Assembly: GCF_036924595.1 (NCBI RefSeq)
Contig: NZ_JAZHRV010000001.1
Location: 5,828,001 to 5,892,000, forward strand
Reading direction: 5' to 3'
Origin: Bradyrhizobium algeriense
GTDB lineage: Bacteria; Pseudomonadota; Alphaproteobacteria; Rhizobiales; Xanthobacteraceae
DNA length: 64,000 nucleotides
Shown: in pieces, positions 17,393-25,822 of the stretch
Layout of the letters: each line of letters opens with the position of its first letter
Numbering within the stretch: the stretch's first letter is position 1
Program-made: the position numbers and the translations under genes
The notes under the pieces: generated by a model
The model's database searches: none
Seen by the model: the letters and a program-made list of their open reading frames with translations, nothing else
What the model was told of the DNA's origin: nothing

Positions 17393-17910
17393 TACTGGAA
17401 ATTCCGCACGGCGTCGCCGATGCGCACGATCCCGCCCTTGAGGATCTTGCAGTTAAGCCCGGATCGGTTGATCAGCGGATCGAAAATCGCCTTGCCGGTG
17501 ATCTCTTCGATGTGCCGGCAAGGGATCGACAGCCGCGTCGCTTCCAGCAGGGTTTCCCCGAGCCAGAAGCGACGTCCGACCAGATGAGTGAGCGGCACGC
17601 CTTCGACGGTGACGTTGCGCCGGTGCTCCTCGGGCCCGAGCTCGATACTGGCGTCGCGCTTCAGCGCCACCAGCGTTTCGAACTCGAACAGCGTCACCTG
17701 CCGTCCCTCTTCGGGCTTGTGCGAATAAAAGCCCGCTTCCCGACCGATCATGTAGCGATCGCCCTCGATGCCCTTGCCTTCGACCAGCTTGATCTCGTGC
17801 ATCTCGCGCATCGGCAGGAAGGCACGCGGCGTAACATGGAGGTGGCGGACGACGCCGGTCCAGCCCGGCACGACCGCGCCGCGGTCGGATGTCTGGATGG
17901 TATCGAGCAT
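17392..17910 (-). CDS. MOSC-domain protein
   Basis: 172 residues. MOSC domains end molybdenum-cofactor-using or sulfurtransfer enzymes; the conserved Cys is in LSIPCRHIEEI, with GIEGDRYMIG and RRNVTVEGVPL as other family segments, as in YiiM-type proteins that reduce N-hydroxylated compounds. It lacks any beta-barrel or PLP domain, so it is a stand-alone MOSC protein. Both ends overlap neighbours by one base: the MFS stop overlaps its start and its stop overlaps the reductase start. Molybdopterin synthase genes occur elsewhere in the window (47506), unlinked. Confidence 0.88.
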   Translation of the reverse strand: MLDTIQTSDRGAVVPGWTGVVRHLHVTPRAFLPMREMHEIKLVEGKGIEGDRYMIGREAGFYSHKPEEGRQVTLFEFETLVALKRDASIELGPEEHRRNVTVEGVPLTHLVGRRFWLGETLLEATRLSIPCRHIEEITGKAIFDPLINRSGLNCKILKGGIVRIGDAVRNFQ

Positions 17911-19223
17911 CACGTCAGCTCCTTGTTGGCCGTTTCCGGTGCAACGAATGTCGCGATCGCGGTGATCAGCGCGCAGGCGATCAGAAACAGCGAGACCGGC
18001 CAGGTGGCGCCGCCGGCCCAGGTCATCAGTGACGCTGCGATCAGCGGGCTCAGTCCGCCGCTCAAGGCCGCACCGACCTGGAAGCCGAGCGAGGCGCCGG
18101 TATAGCGCAGCCGTGCGGTGAACAGTTCGGAATACCAGGGCGCCCCGATGCCGAACATCACCATCTGGCCAAAGCTGATCGCAACCACGATGGTCAGGAT
18201 CACGATCGTCGGATCGCGGGTGTCGAGCAGCCAGAACAGCGGGAATGCGAATAGTGCCGAGAACAGACAGCTGGCATAGAACATCGTCTTGCGGCCGAGC
18301 TTGTCCGACATCCACCCAAACAGGGGAATCGAGAACAGCGCGACGAACGACGCAATGAATGCGCCGTTGAGGATCAGCCCGCGCGATAGTCCGAGACGCG
18401 AGGTTGCATACGACATCACGAAGACGCCGGCGATACTGGCATAGGCGATCTCCGAGATCTTCAGGCACACCGCGGTGAAGAACGGGCGGCGATGATATTT
18501 GAAGACGTCGAGGACCGGCATCCTTGCGACCTCGTTCCTCGCCTTGAGCTGACGGAAGGCCGGCGTCTCCTCCATGCGCAGCCGTATCCACAGGCCGACG
18601 CCGACCAGGAGCACGGAGATCAGGAACGGAATGCGCCATCCCCACGCCATGAATTCGCTCTCCGGCAGCTGCGACACCAGCGCAAACATGCCGATCGCCG
18701 CCAGGTTCCCGATGGGATTGCCGACCTGAACCATGCTGCCGAACAATCCGCGCCGGTTCTTCGGCGCGTTCTCGACGACCATCAGCACGGCGCCGCCCCA
18801 CTCGCCGCCGAGGCCGATGCCTTGCAGGAAGCGCAACACGACCAGCAACACCGGAGCCGCGACGCCGATCTGCTGATAGGTCGGCAACAAACCGATCAGG
18901 AAAGTGCCGAGCCCCATTAAGATGATCGTAACGGCGAGCATCGCCTTGCGGCCGACCTTGTCGCCGAAATGGCCGAAGATCGCGGCACCCAGCGGCCGGG
19001 CCAGGAAGCCGACGGCATAGGTGCCGAAGGCGGCAATGGTCGCCAGCGCCGGATCGCCAGCGGCGAAAAACACCTTGTTGAACACCAGCGCGGTCGCGGC
19101 ACCGTAGATCAGGAAGTCGTACCACTCGACGGCGGTGCCGATCACGCTCGACCACACGATACGCCGCAGATTTGCGGCGTCGTCCGAGACGCTAGCGGTG
19201 GAGAATCCTTCTGCAACGGTCAT
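17910..19223 (-). CDS. MFS transporter, metabolite:H+ symporter (MHS) type
   Basis: 437 residues, twelve predicted membrane helices. SSVIGTAVEWYDFLIYGAAT and GHFGDKVGRKAMLAVTIILM are the MHS family signature (loop 2-3 GxxxDxxGRK); LRFLQGIGLGGEWGGAVLMV is the helix 4-5 motif. Relatives import dicarboxylates, betaine, shikimate or aromatic acids. ATG 19223 has an AGGAG-like region upstream (gcgaccgatgacc). It is the first gene of the operon and probably brings in or expels the substrate handled by the MOSC/reductase pair. Confidence 0.93.
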   Translation of the reverse strand: MTVAEGFSTASVSDDAANLRRIVWSSVIGTAVEWYDFLIYGAATALVFNKVFFAAGDPALATIAAFGTYAVGFLARPLGAAIFGHFGDKVGRKAMLAVTIILMGLGTFLIGLLPTYQQIGVAAPVLLVVLRFLQGIGLGGEWGGAVLMVVENAPKNRRGLFGSMVQVGNPIGNLAAIGMFALVSQLPESEFMAWGWRIPFLISVLLVGVGLWIRLRMEETPAFRQLKARNEVARMPVLDVFKYHRRPFFTAVCLKISEIAYASIAGVFVMSYATSRLGLSRGLILNGAFIASFVALFSIPLFGWMSDKLGRKTMFYASCLFSALFAFPLFWLLDTRDPTIVILTIVVAISFGQMVMFGIGAPWYSELFTARLRYTGASLGFQVGAALSGGLSPLIAASLMTWAGGATWPVSLFLIACALITAIATFVAPETANKELT

Positions 19224-19714
19224 CGGTCGCTCCTTGAAAAGACATGTTCAGTTTCAGGCGCAGTTTTCCGTTCCGCATCGCGGCTCCCCGCGGCGCAGTT
19301 CGGTCGTCTCAGCAATTTTCGCTGGTTGGTTCAGCCGCCCCAGCGTGGACGTCGGCGCTCGGGGTACGGCCGCAACCGCCGCGATCTCCGCGCTGGAAAA
19401 AGCTGCAGCATAAGATCGGCCCTTCGAACCTCCGTGCGTGCTCGAAAGCGACCATGTTTACTTATAGAAATCAACGTCGCGAAAAGCGGCATTTGGCGAG
19501 GAAGTCGGCAAAAGGCAGGGAATGCTAAATAAATAGCCTAAAACAGCGGATTTTCGCACATCTTTGCCTATATTTTCCCAGCCGTTGCTGTAAATTCCTG
19601 CAATGCAAATGTTTACTAGTAGGACGATATCGGCCATCCCGCTTTCGTTGTATGCGTATTGGTGCCTGATGCCCGGAGCCGCACCAGCTGGACGATCCTG
19701 GAAGGAGATCCGCT
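19224..19714. promoter_or_regulatory. divergent control region between the MFS operon and the XRE-cupin regulator
   Basis: 490 bp without a gene. Two near-identical 14-mers, ATGTTTACTTATAG (19454-19467) and ATGTTTACTAGTAG (19609-19622), lie 155 bases apart in the same orientation; the second overlaps the palindrome TACTAGTA. They are good candidates for operator half-sites of the regulator at 19715. The AT-rich segment 19510-19600 is a plausible promoter for one or both sides. Confidence 0.45.
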
Positions 19715-20317
19715 TTGCTTGACGTCAGCAGGACTGCCGGAGTGGGCCTCAATCTGCGCAGATTGCGCGCGGCCAAGGGACTGACGCTGGACCGGCTCGC
19801 CAGCATGAGCGAACTCACGCGCGGCTATATCTCGTTGGTCGAGCGCGGTCTGAAGGCGCCGTCGATTGCGGCGCTGCTTCGCATGGCCGCCGCACTGGAC
19901 GTCAACGTCGCTTATTTCTTCGATTCGAAATCGAGCGCCGCGCCGCGGTACACCGTCCACCGGCATCAGGAAGAAGGTGCCGATCCCATGAAGAATGGAT
20001 CGTTCGGACTGATGGCTTTGGCAGCCGCGCGTCCGCACAAGAGCATGGAGCCGTTTCTGTTCATGCCACCGTTCAAGTCGTCACGGAATTCGACCGCCGC
20101 AAACGAGACGATTCAACGGGCGTTCCATTCCGGCGAGGAGATGCTGTTCGTCGTCAGCGGGCGGGTCGCGATCGAGCTCGATGGTGAAGAGCTCAAGCTC
20201 GAAAAGGGCGATTGCCTGTATTTCTCCGGGGAGATGCCGCACCAGGTGCACAGCCTGGGCCGGCAAAAGGCGGAAGTCCTTGTGGTTATTGCGGCTGGCC
20301 GGACCGAGCCAGGTTAA
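19715..20317 (+). CDS. XRE-family regulator with C-terminal cupin domain
   Basis: 200 residues. Residues 8-62 are a helix-turn-helix of the Cro/CI type (GLNLRRLRAAKGLTLDRLAS, RGYISLVERGLKAPS); residues 130-190 are a cupin with HSGEEMLFVVSG and GDCLYFSGEMPHQVHSLG. Such proteins sense a small ligand of the pathway they control. The start is TTG 19715 because AAGGAG is eight bases upstream and no ATG gives the full HTH. It lies divergent from the MFS-MOSC-reductase operon, so it most likely regulates it. Confidence 0.9.
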   Translation: MLDVSRTAGVGLNLRRLRAAKGLTLDRLASMSELTRGYISLVERGLKAPSIAALLRMAAALDVNVAYFFDSKSSAAPRYTVHRHQEEGADPMKNGSFGLMALAAARPHKSMEPFLFMPPFKSSRNSTAANETIQRAFHSGEEMLFVVSGRVAIELDGEELKLEKGDCLYFSGEMPHQVHSLGRQKAEVLVVIAAGRTEPG

Positions 20318-20336
20318 AGACAGACCGTGATATCCC

Positions 20337-20653
20337 CTACCTGACCCGCAACACCACCTTGCCGCGCGCCCGGCCTGCTTCGAGATAGGTCAGCGCATCG
20401 GGCAACTGCTCGAAGGCGAATTCGCGATCGACCACCGGCCTGATCGCGCCGCGATCGACGAGCCCGGCGATCTCTTGATCGCCGTTCGGCTCTGTGAAGA
20501 AACCAGCAACAGGACGCGCCGGCCTTGGCGCTCGCGGCATAGACCTTGCGGCTCATCAGCCGGACCGCCACACCGACCAGCCTGCCCGCGCCCTCACGGC
20601 GGGCGGACGTGGTCGGCGATCGCGCCATAGCCGTCGAGGACAAAGGCTCGCAT
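20337..20653 (-). pseudogene. zinc-type alcohol dehydrogenase with large internal deletion
   Basis: The first 12 residues (MRAFVLDGYGAI) from ATG 20653 and the last 60 residues (FFTEPNGDQEIAGLVDRGAI...LEAGRARGKVV) match the two ends of NADP-dependent MDR alcohol dehydrogenases, normally about 330 residues apart. Here they lie within 320 bases in different frames with a stop between. The catalytic domain and Rossmann glycines are missing. It is a remnant, not a gene. Confidence 0.7.
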
Positions 20654-20787
20654 GGACCATCCCTGCGGAGTTGAAGAATTCTGGCAACAACAAGGTGAAC
20701 GGGCGCGAGCTCGACGCAATCTTTTTGGGGGGCCGGTGCAGCCGCTGCCCTAGACCTTAACACATTTTAACGATATCGCAGGGAACA

Positions 20788-21405
20788 ATGAGCAACACCG
20801 TTCCAGCTTCGTGCCTGCAAGCGCCGCGCGCCATGATCGCGGCAGTGCTGCTTGTCGTCGCCTCGGCGCTCGGCGGCTGTGCCGGCGGAGGCGCAGCCAG
20901 CGGCTCGTATGCGATGGTTTCGACGGGCAGCGGTCCGACCGTGGCGTTCGAATCGATCGACGGCCCGCCGCCGCAGGTGTTCGACCGGATGGTCAGCGTG
21001 CTCGACAGCGAATCGAAGCTGCGCAACCTGTCGATCGTCTCCCGCGAGGGCGGGGCTTCCTACCGCGTGCGCGGCTATCTCTCGGCGCAGGTGGTGCGCG
21101 GCAAGACCGTGATCGCCTGGGTCTGGGACGTCTACGACAACAACCAGCAGCGCGCGCTGCGGCTTTCCGGCGAAGAAGCGGCCGGCAAGGCCGGACGCGA
21201 CGCCTGGGCGGCGGCCGACGACCTCGTATTGCGCAAGATCGCGCAGGCCGGCCTCAGTGGTCTGTCAGGTATGATTAACGGAATTCCGGATGCCGCGCCG
21301 GCCCCGGCCCCCGAGCGCCGCGGTCCCGCAGTCGCGAGTGTGGAAAGCGCCGTACCCGCGCAGGATGCGCTCGCCGTCACCTCGCTCAGCTACAGCGCCC
21401 AATAG
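20788..21405 (+). CDS. conserved lipoprotein of unknown function
   Basis: 205 residues. The signal peptide ends in a lipobox (ASALGGC, Cys31), followed by a Gly/Ala/Ser linker. The folded part has alternating hydrophobic stretches (VFDRMVSVLDSESKLRNLSI, YRVRGYLSAQVVRGKTVIAW, VWDVYDNNQQRALRL) and ends in a disordered Pro/Ala tail. Start ATG 20788 follows AGGGAA. The class is conserved in bradyrhizobia; role unknown. Confidence 0.75.
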   Translation: MSNTVPASCLQAPRAMIAAVLLVVASALGGCAGGGAASGSYAMVSTGSGPTVAFESIDGPPPQVFDRMVSVLDSESKLRNLSIVSREGGASYRVRGYLSAQVVRGKTVIAWVWDVYDNNQQRALRLSGEEAAGKAGRDAWAAADDLVLRKIAQAGLSGLSGMINGIPDAAPAPAPERRGPAVASVESAVPAQDALAVTSLSYSAQ

Positions 21406-21575
21406 GCGCCCCCGTAAAAGTCACGTATTTGCCGTTTTTTGACCGGGAAAACCGGGCCGACGGGTTGCCAGCCAAGCCACCCGCCTGATATCTCCTCGCC
21501 CATCAAAAGCGCCGGTTCCGAGGATTTCTCGATATGCTGAACGTCGTATCCAGCAAGGCGCGAGGAGAAGCGTTG

Positions 21576-22529
<954 letters not shown>

Positions 22530-22539
22530 ATCGGACTTC

Positions 22540-22612
22540 GTAGGGTGGGCAAAGCGAAGCGTGCCCACCATCCATCCACGAGTCGTTTCCCGATTGGTGG
22601 GCACGCTACGCA
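22540..22612. repeat. tagggtgggcaaagcg inverted repeat, copy 1
   Basis: gtagggtgggcaaagcgaagcgtgcccacc pairs imperfectly with ggtgggcacgctacgc near 22598. A close copy is at 29354-29443. It lies between the convergent prs and SDR genes. Confidence 0.7.
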
Positions 22613-22631
22613 GCTTTAGTCTAGAGCGGCC

Positions 22632-23447
22632 TCACTCAAATCCCGGCCGCGGCACCAGGTTCATCAGCATATTGGCGTAGCCGCCGTCGACCATGATCTC
22701 GTCGCCGTTCACATAGGACGCGCGGTCGCTGGCCAGGAACAGGATCGCATCGGCGATGTCCTGCGGCATGCCGACCCGCCGCATCGGCACCACCGCGGCG
22801 CGCCGCTCGGTTACCCCAGGCGTATCGTAAAAGGCCTGGCTCATCGGCGTGATCACCATGCCGGGGCTGACGACGTTGCTGCGGATTCCATGCGGCCCCC
22901 ATTCGTTGGCGAGCTGCCGCGACAGCATGATCACGCCGGCCTTGCTGACGCTGTAGGCGCCGCTCTGCCCCTGCGCATTGCTGCCGGCGATCGAGGCCAC
23001 GTGAACCAGGCTGCCACGGCCAAGCTTGCGCATCTGCCGGCCGAAAACCTGTGCGCAGACGAAATAGCCGGTCAAGTTGACCGACAGAACCGCGTTCCAT
23101 TCGGCAAGCGACAACGAGTCGAGCGCGCCGGGCCGCAACACCGCCGCGGTATTGACCAGCACATCGCACGGCCCCAGCGATTTCTCGATCGTCGCTGACG
23201 CTGATGTCACGCCCTCGACATCAGACGTGTCGCAACGTGCGATGACATGCTCGGCGCCAAGCTTGCCGAGTTCTTCGCGCGTCACTTCAAGACCGCGCTC
23301 ATCGAGATCGATCGCGGCGACGCGGGCGCCCGCCTGGGCGAAACTGACGGCGACGGCGCGGCCGATCCCGCCACCGCCACCCGTCACCACGCAGACTCGG
23401 CCTGACAGGCCGAGCCAATCGGAAGGGTCTTGTTCGGTTCTGACCAT
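22632..23447 (-). CDS. SDR-family oxidoreductase
   Basis: 271 residues, classical short-chain dehydrogenase. VVTGGGGGIGRAVAVSFAQA binds NAD(P); catalytic Ser-Tyr-Lys are in HVASIAGSN and SGAYSVSKAGV (YxxxK); CDTSD and the C-terminal NGDEIMVDGGY are further family marks. Start ATG 23447 follows GGAG; the longer frame runs into a repeat. The substrate cannot be named; homologs include 3-oxoacyl-ACP and various sugar or alcohol dehydrogenases. Confidence 0.93.
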   Translation of the reverse strand: MVRTEQDPSDWLGLSGRVCVVTGGGGGIGRAVAVSFAQAGARVAAIDLDERGLEVTREELGKLGAEHVIARCDTSDVEGVTSASATIEKSLGPCDVLVNTAAVLRPGALDSLSLAEWNAVLSVNLTGYFVCAQVFGRQMRKLGRGSLVHVASIAGSNAQGQSGAYSVSKAGVIMLSRQLANEWGPHGIRSNVVSPGMVITPMSQAFYDTPGVTERRAAVVPMRRVGMPQDIADAILFLASDRASYVNGDEIMVDGGYANMLMNLVPRPGFE

Positions 23448-23474
23448 CGATGACTCCAATCCAACGCCATGCTC

Positions 23475-23580
23475 GTCATTGCCTGCGACAAACGCGAAGC
23501 GTTTGTGCAAGGGAGCGCAGCGACGAAGCAATCCATCTTTCTTGCGGCGCTATGGATTGCTTCGCTTCGCTCGCAATGAC
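23475..23580. repeat. inverted repeat, gcaatgac family, copy 3
   Basis: Starts gtcattgcctgcgacaaacg as copy 1 does and ends ttcgcttcgctcgcaatgac. It separates ribH from the SDR gene on the same strand. Confidence 0.75.
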
Positions 23581-23587
23581 GGAGATC

Positions 23588-24172
23588 TTACCCGACGATC
23601 CCCGCGGCCACCTGTCCGCGCAGCCGCTCCAAACTGTGCAGCGTGTTGGCGCAAGCTTCCGCGACCTCGATACCCTTGATGACGAAATGCTTGCGGAAGA
23701 AGTCGTGATGCACGGCGCTGTCGTGGAACTGCTGCGGTGTCAGCACCGCGGAGAATACCGGCACCTCGGTTCTGAGCTGCACATCCATCAGCGCCTTGAT
23801 CACTGTGTCGGCGACGAATTCGTGGCGGTAGATGCCGCCGTCGACCACGAGGCCGGCGGCCACGATCGCGGTGTAGCGCCGCGTCTTGGCGAGCAGTTGC
23901 GCATGCAGGGGTATCTCGAACGAACCCGGCACCTCGAACAGATCGACCTGCGCGCGCGTGATATGGCGCGCCTCGATCTCTTCGAGGAATGCGATGCGGC
24001 ACTCCTCGACGACGTCGCGGTGCCAGGACGACTGCACGAAGGCGATCCGCTGCGGCTTGACGAAACGCGGATGCGCCGGTGCCGGTGGACGCTCGGGCAC
24101 GTCAGGGACGTGGCTCGTTTCAACAGTTTGGGGTGGGGATTGGACTTCAGGCTCTTGCAACATCTGATTCAT
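23588..24172 (-). CDS. ribH: 6,7-dimethyl-8-ribityllumazine synthase, type II (RibH2-like)
   Basis: 194 residues. The core (from about residue 40) has the lumazine synthase blocks RIAFVQSSWHRDVVEECRIA, FEVPGSFEIPLHAQLLAKT, AAGLVVDGGIYRHEFVADTV and TPQQFHDSAVHHDFFRKHFV. Trp at position 49 (SSWH) and His in HDF fit the RibH2 type of Brucella and rhizobia rather than RibH1. Residues 1-38 are a Pro-rich extension not needed for the fold. The FMN riboswitch upstream shows it is under riboflavin feedback, as reported for Brucella ribH2. AGAGGAAAG lies upstream of ATG 24172. Confidence 0.93.
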   Translation of the reverse strand: MNQMLQEPEVQSPPQTVETSHVPDVPERPPAPAHPRFVKPQRIAFVQSSWHRDVVEECRIAFLEEIEARHITRAQVDLFEVPGSFEIPLHAQLLAKTRRYTAIVAAGLVVDGGIYRHEFVADTVIKALMDVQLRTEVPVFSAVLTPQQFHDSAVHHDFFRKHFVIKGIEVAEACANTLHSLERLRGQVAAGIVG

Positions 24173-24254
24173 GGCTTTCCTCTTTCAGGACCAGAATCAG
24201 GGCATACGGAACGACGTCAGCCCACGCGCAAACGCGCGAAGGCCGCCGCAAACC

Positions 24255-24403
24255 GTTCTCTTTCATCCGGACTGTAACCGTCGGCTTCGGATTCACACCG
24301 AATCTGCTGACCCTTCTTCTCGGGAGAGAAGAAGGCGCTCGCGGGCTTGGGCTACGTCACCCTTACCGCCGGTGGGGATTTTCACCCCGCCCTGAGAACA
24401 TCG
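24255..24403 (-). promoter_or_regulatory. FMN riboswitch (RFN element)
   Basis: Read on the reverse strand, all conserved blocks of the RFN aptamer are present in order: TTCTCAGGGCGGGGTGAAAA, TCCCCACCGGCGGT, GCCCGCGAGCGCC, GGTCAGCAGATTCGGTGTGA, ATCCGAAGCCGACGGT and ACAGTCCGGATGAAAGAGAA. It ends about 80 bases before ribH. No U-run follows the hairpins after it, so control is more likely translational. Confidence 0.97.
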
Positions 24404-24591
24404 GCCGCCCGGAATGGACGACCTGCCTTGAGACTATGACCAACGCCGGGGCGTCAGCAAGCACCTTTGGCATGGGGAAAAGGCATGTCCCCATGCCGCC
24501 AGAACAGGGCGCGCAAGCGTAAATCCGCGAACGGCTTTACTCAGGCCGCGGCAATTGGGATAGGCTTGCTGCCAACAGGGGGGCGCACAGC
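24404..24591. other. divergent promoter region for the riboswitch transcript and the binding-protein gene
   Basis: About 190 bases between the riboswitch and the start at 24592. It must carry the ribH promoter on the reverse strand, but I cannot point to a good -10. No coding frame of note. Confidence 0.3.
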
Positions 24592-25572
24592 ATGAAATTT
24601 CTTCTTCGGCGGAATTTCCTCAAACTCGCCGGCGCACTCATCGCTACGCCCGCCTTGCCGCGACTTTCGTCCGCGCTCGATTATCCGACGCGGCCGACGA
24701 AAATCGTCGCCGGTTTTGCCGCCGGTGGCGGCGTCGACATCACCGCGCGCCTGATCGGTCAGTGGCTGGCCGACCATCTCGGGCAGCCCTTCGTGGTCGA
24801 GAACCGGACCGGCGCCGGCGGCAATATCGGCACCGAGGCGGTCGTGAATGCCGCGCCCGACGGATATACGCTGCTGCTGGCAACCGTCCCGAATGCGGTG
24901 AATGCTTCGCTCTACGAAAAGCTCAGCTTCAATTTCGTCCGCGACATCGCGCCGGTCGCCGGCGTCATCCGGGTGCCGATGGTGGTGCTGGTCCACCCCT
25001 CGGTATCAGCGCAAACGCTGGCCGAATTCATCGCTTACGCCAAAGCCAATCCCGGAAAGGTCAACATGGCCTCGGCCGGCAGCGGCAGCGCGCCGCACAT
25101 GGCCGGCGAGCTGTTCAAGATGATGACCGGCGTCGACATGGTCCACGTCCCCTATCGCGGCCAGGGCCCGGCGCTGACGGATCTGCTCGGCGGCCAGGTG
25201 CAGATCCTGTTTGCGGCTGCGCCCGGCACCGCCGATCACATCAAGACCGGCAAGCTGCGCGCGCTCGCGGTGACCACGGCCGCGCGCATGGCGGAGCTGC
25301 CGGAGATTCCGACCGTGGGCGATTTCGTGGGCGGCTATGAAGCCAGCCAGTGGTACGGCTTCGCCGCGCCGAAAAACACGCCGGCCGAGGTCGTCGAGAA
25401 GCTCAACAAGGAAATCAATGCGGCAATCGCCGATCCCGGCATGAAGGCCAAGCTTGCCGCCATCGGCGGCGCGCCGATGCCGGGCTCACCGGCCGATTTC
25501 GGCAGGCTGATCGCCGACGAAACCGAGAAGTGGGGCAAGGTGGTCCGCACCGGCGGCCTCAAGCCGGAATAA
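24592..25572 (+). CDS. TTT-family periplasmic solute-binding protein (Bug type)
   Basis: 326 residues. The N-terminus RRNFLKLAGALIATPAL carries a twin-arginine-like signal, cleaved near ALD. DYPTRPTKIVAGFAAGGGVD opens the Bug domain; FVVENRTGAGGNIGTEAVVN and YGFAAPKNTPAEVVEKLNKE are family blocks. Bug proteins bind carboxylates for tripartite tricarboxylate transporters. No TctA or TctB genes are next to it, so it is an orphan binding protein, as is common in this group of bacteria. Confidence 0.93.
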   Translation: MKFLLRRNFLKLAGALIATPALPRLSSALDYPTRPTKIVAGFAAGGGVDITARLIGQWLADHLGQPFVVENRTGAGGNIGTEAVVNAAPDGYTLLLATVPNAVNASLYEKLSFNFVRDIAPVAGVIRVPMVVLVHPSVSAQTLAEFIAYAKANPGKVNMASAGSGSAPHMAGELFKMMTGVDMVHVPYRGQGPALTDLLGGQVQILFAAAPGTADHIKTGKLRALAVTTAARMAELPEIPTVGDFVGGYEASQWYGFAAPKNTPAEVVEKLNKEINAAIADPGMKAKLAAIGGAPMPGSPADFGRLIADETEKWGKVVRTGGLKPE

Positions 25573-25822
25573 AAGCCGCGGCGCTCCCGGCTACGTCCCG
25601 CGCGCACGTGCCAGCGCCACGCCCGCCAGATAGGCAAAGGCCGCCATCGGCGGATTGATCTCGACGATGTTGCGATGGAGATGCGGACCGGCGTTAACGC
25701 ACAATTTGCGAACAGGTCTGCGAGATCGGATGCGAGGCGATACATTCACGAATCCTTAAAAAGGCGCGTCCTAGATGTGTCTTTCAACTCCGGGTCATCC
25801 CAGCGATACAAACGAGGCAAGC

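Noticed and set aside
20756..20775. TTAA-N6-TTAA before the lipoprotein gene as a CtrA site
   Set aside because: Spacing is six, not seven; CtrA spacing is strict.
25594..25745. Short reverse frame ending in a helix-like AAFAYLAGVALARA
   Set aside because: No usable start codon with a ribosome binding site; too short to support.
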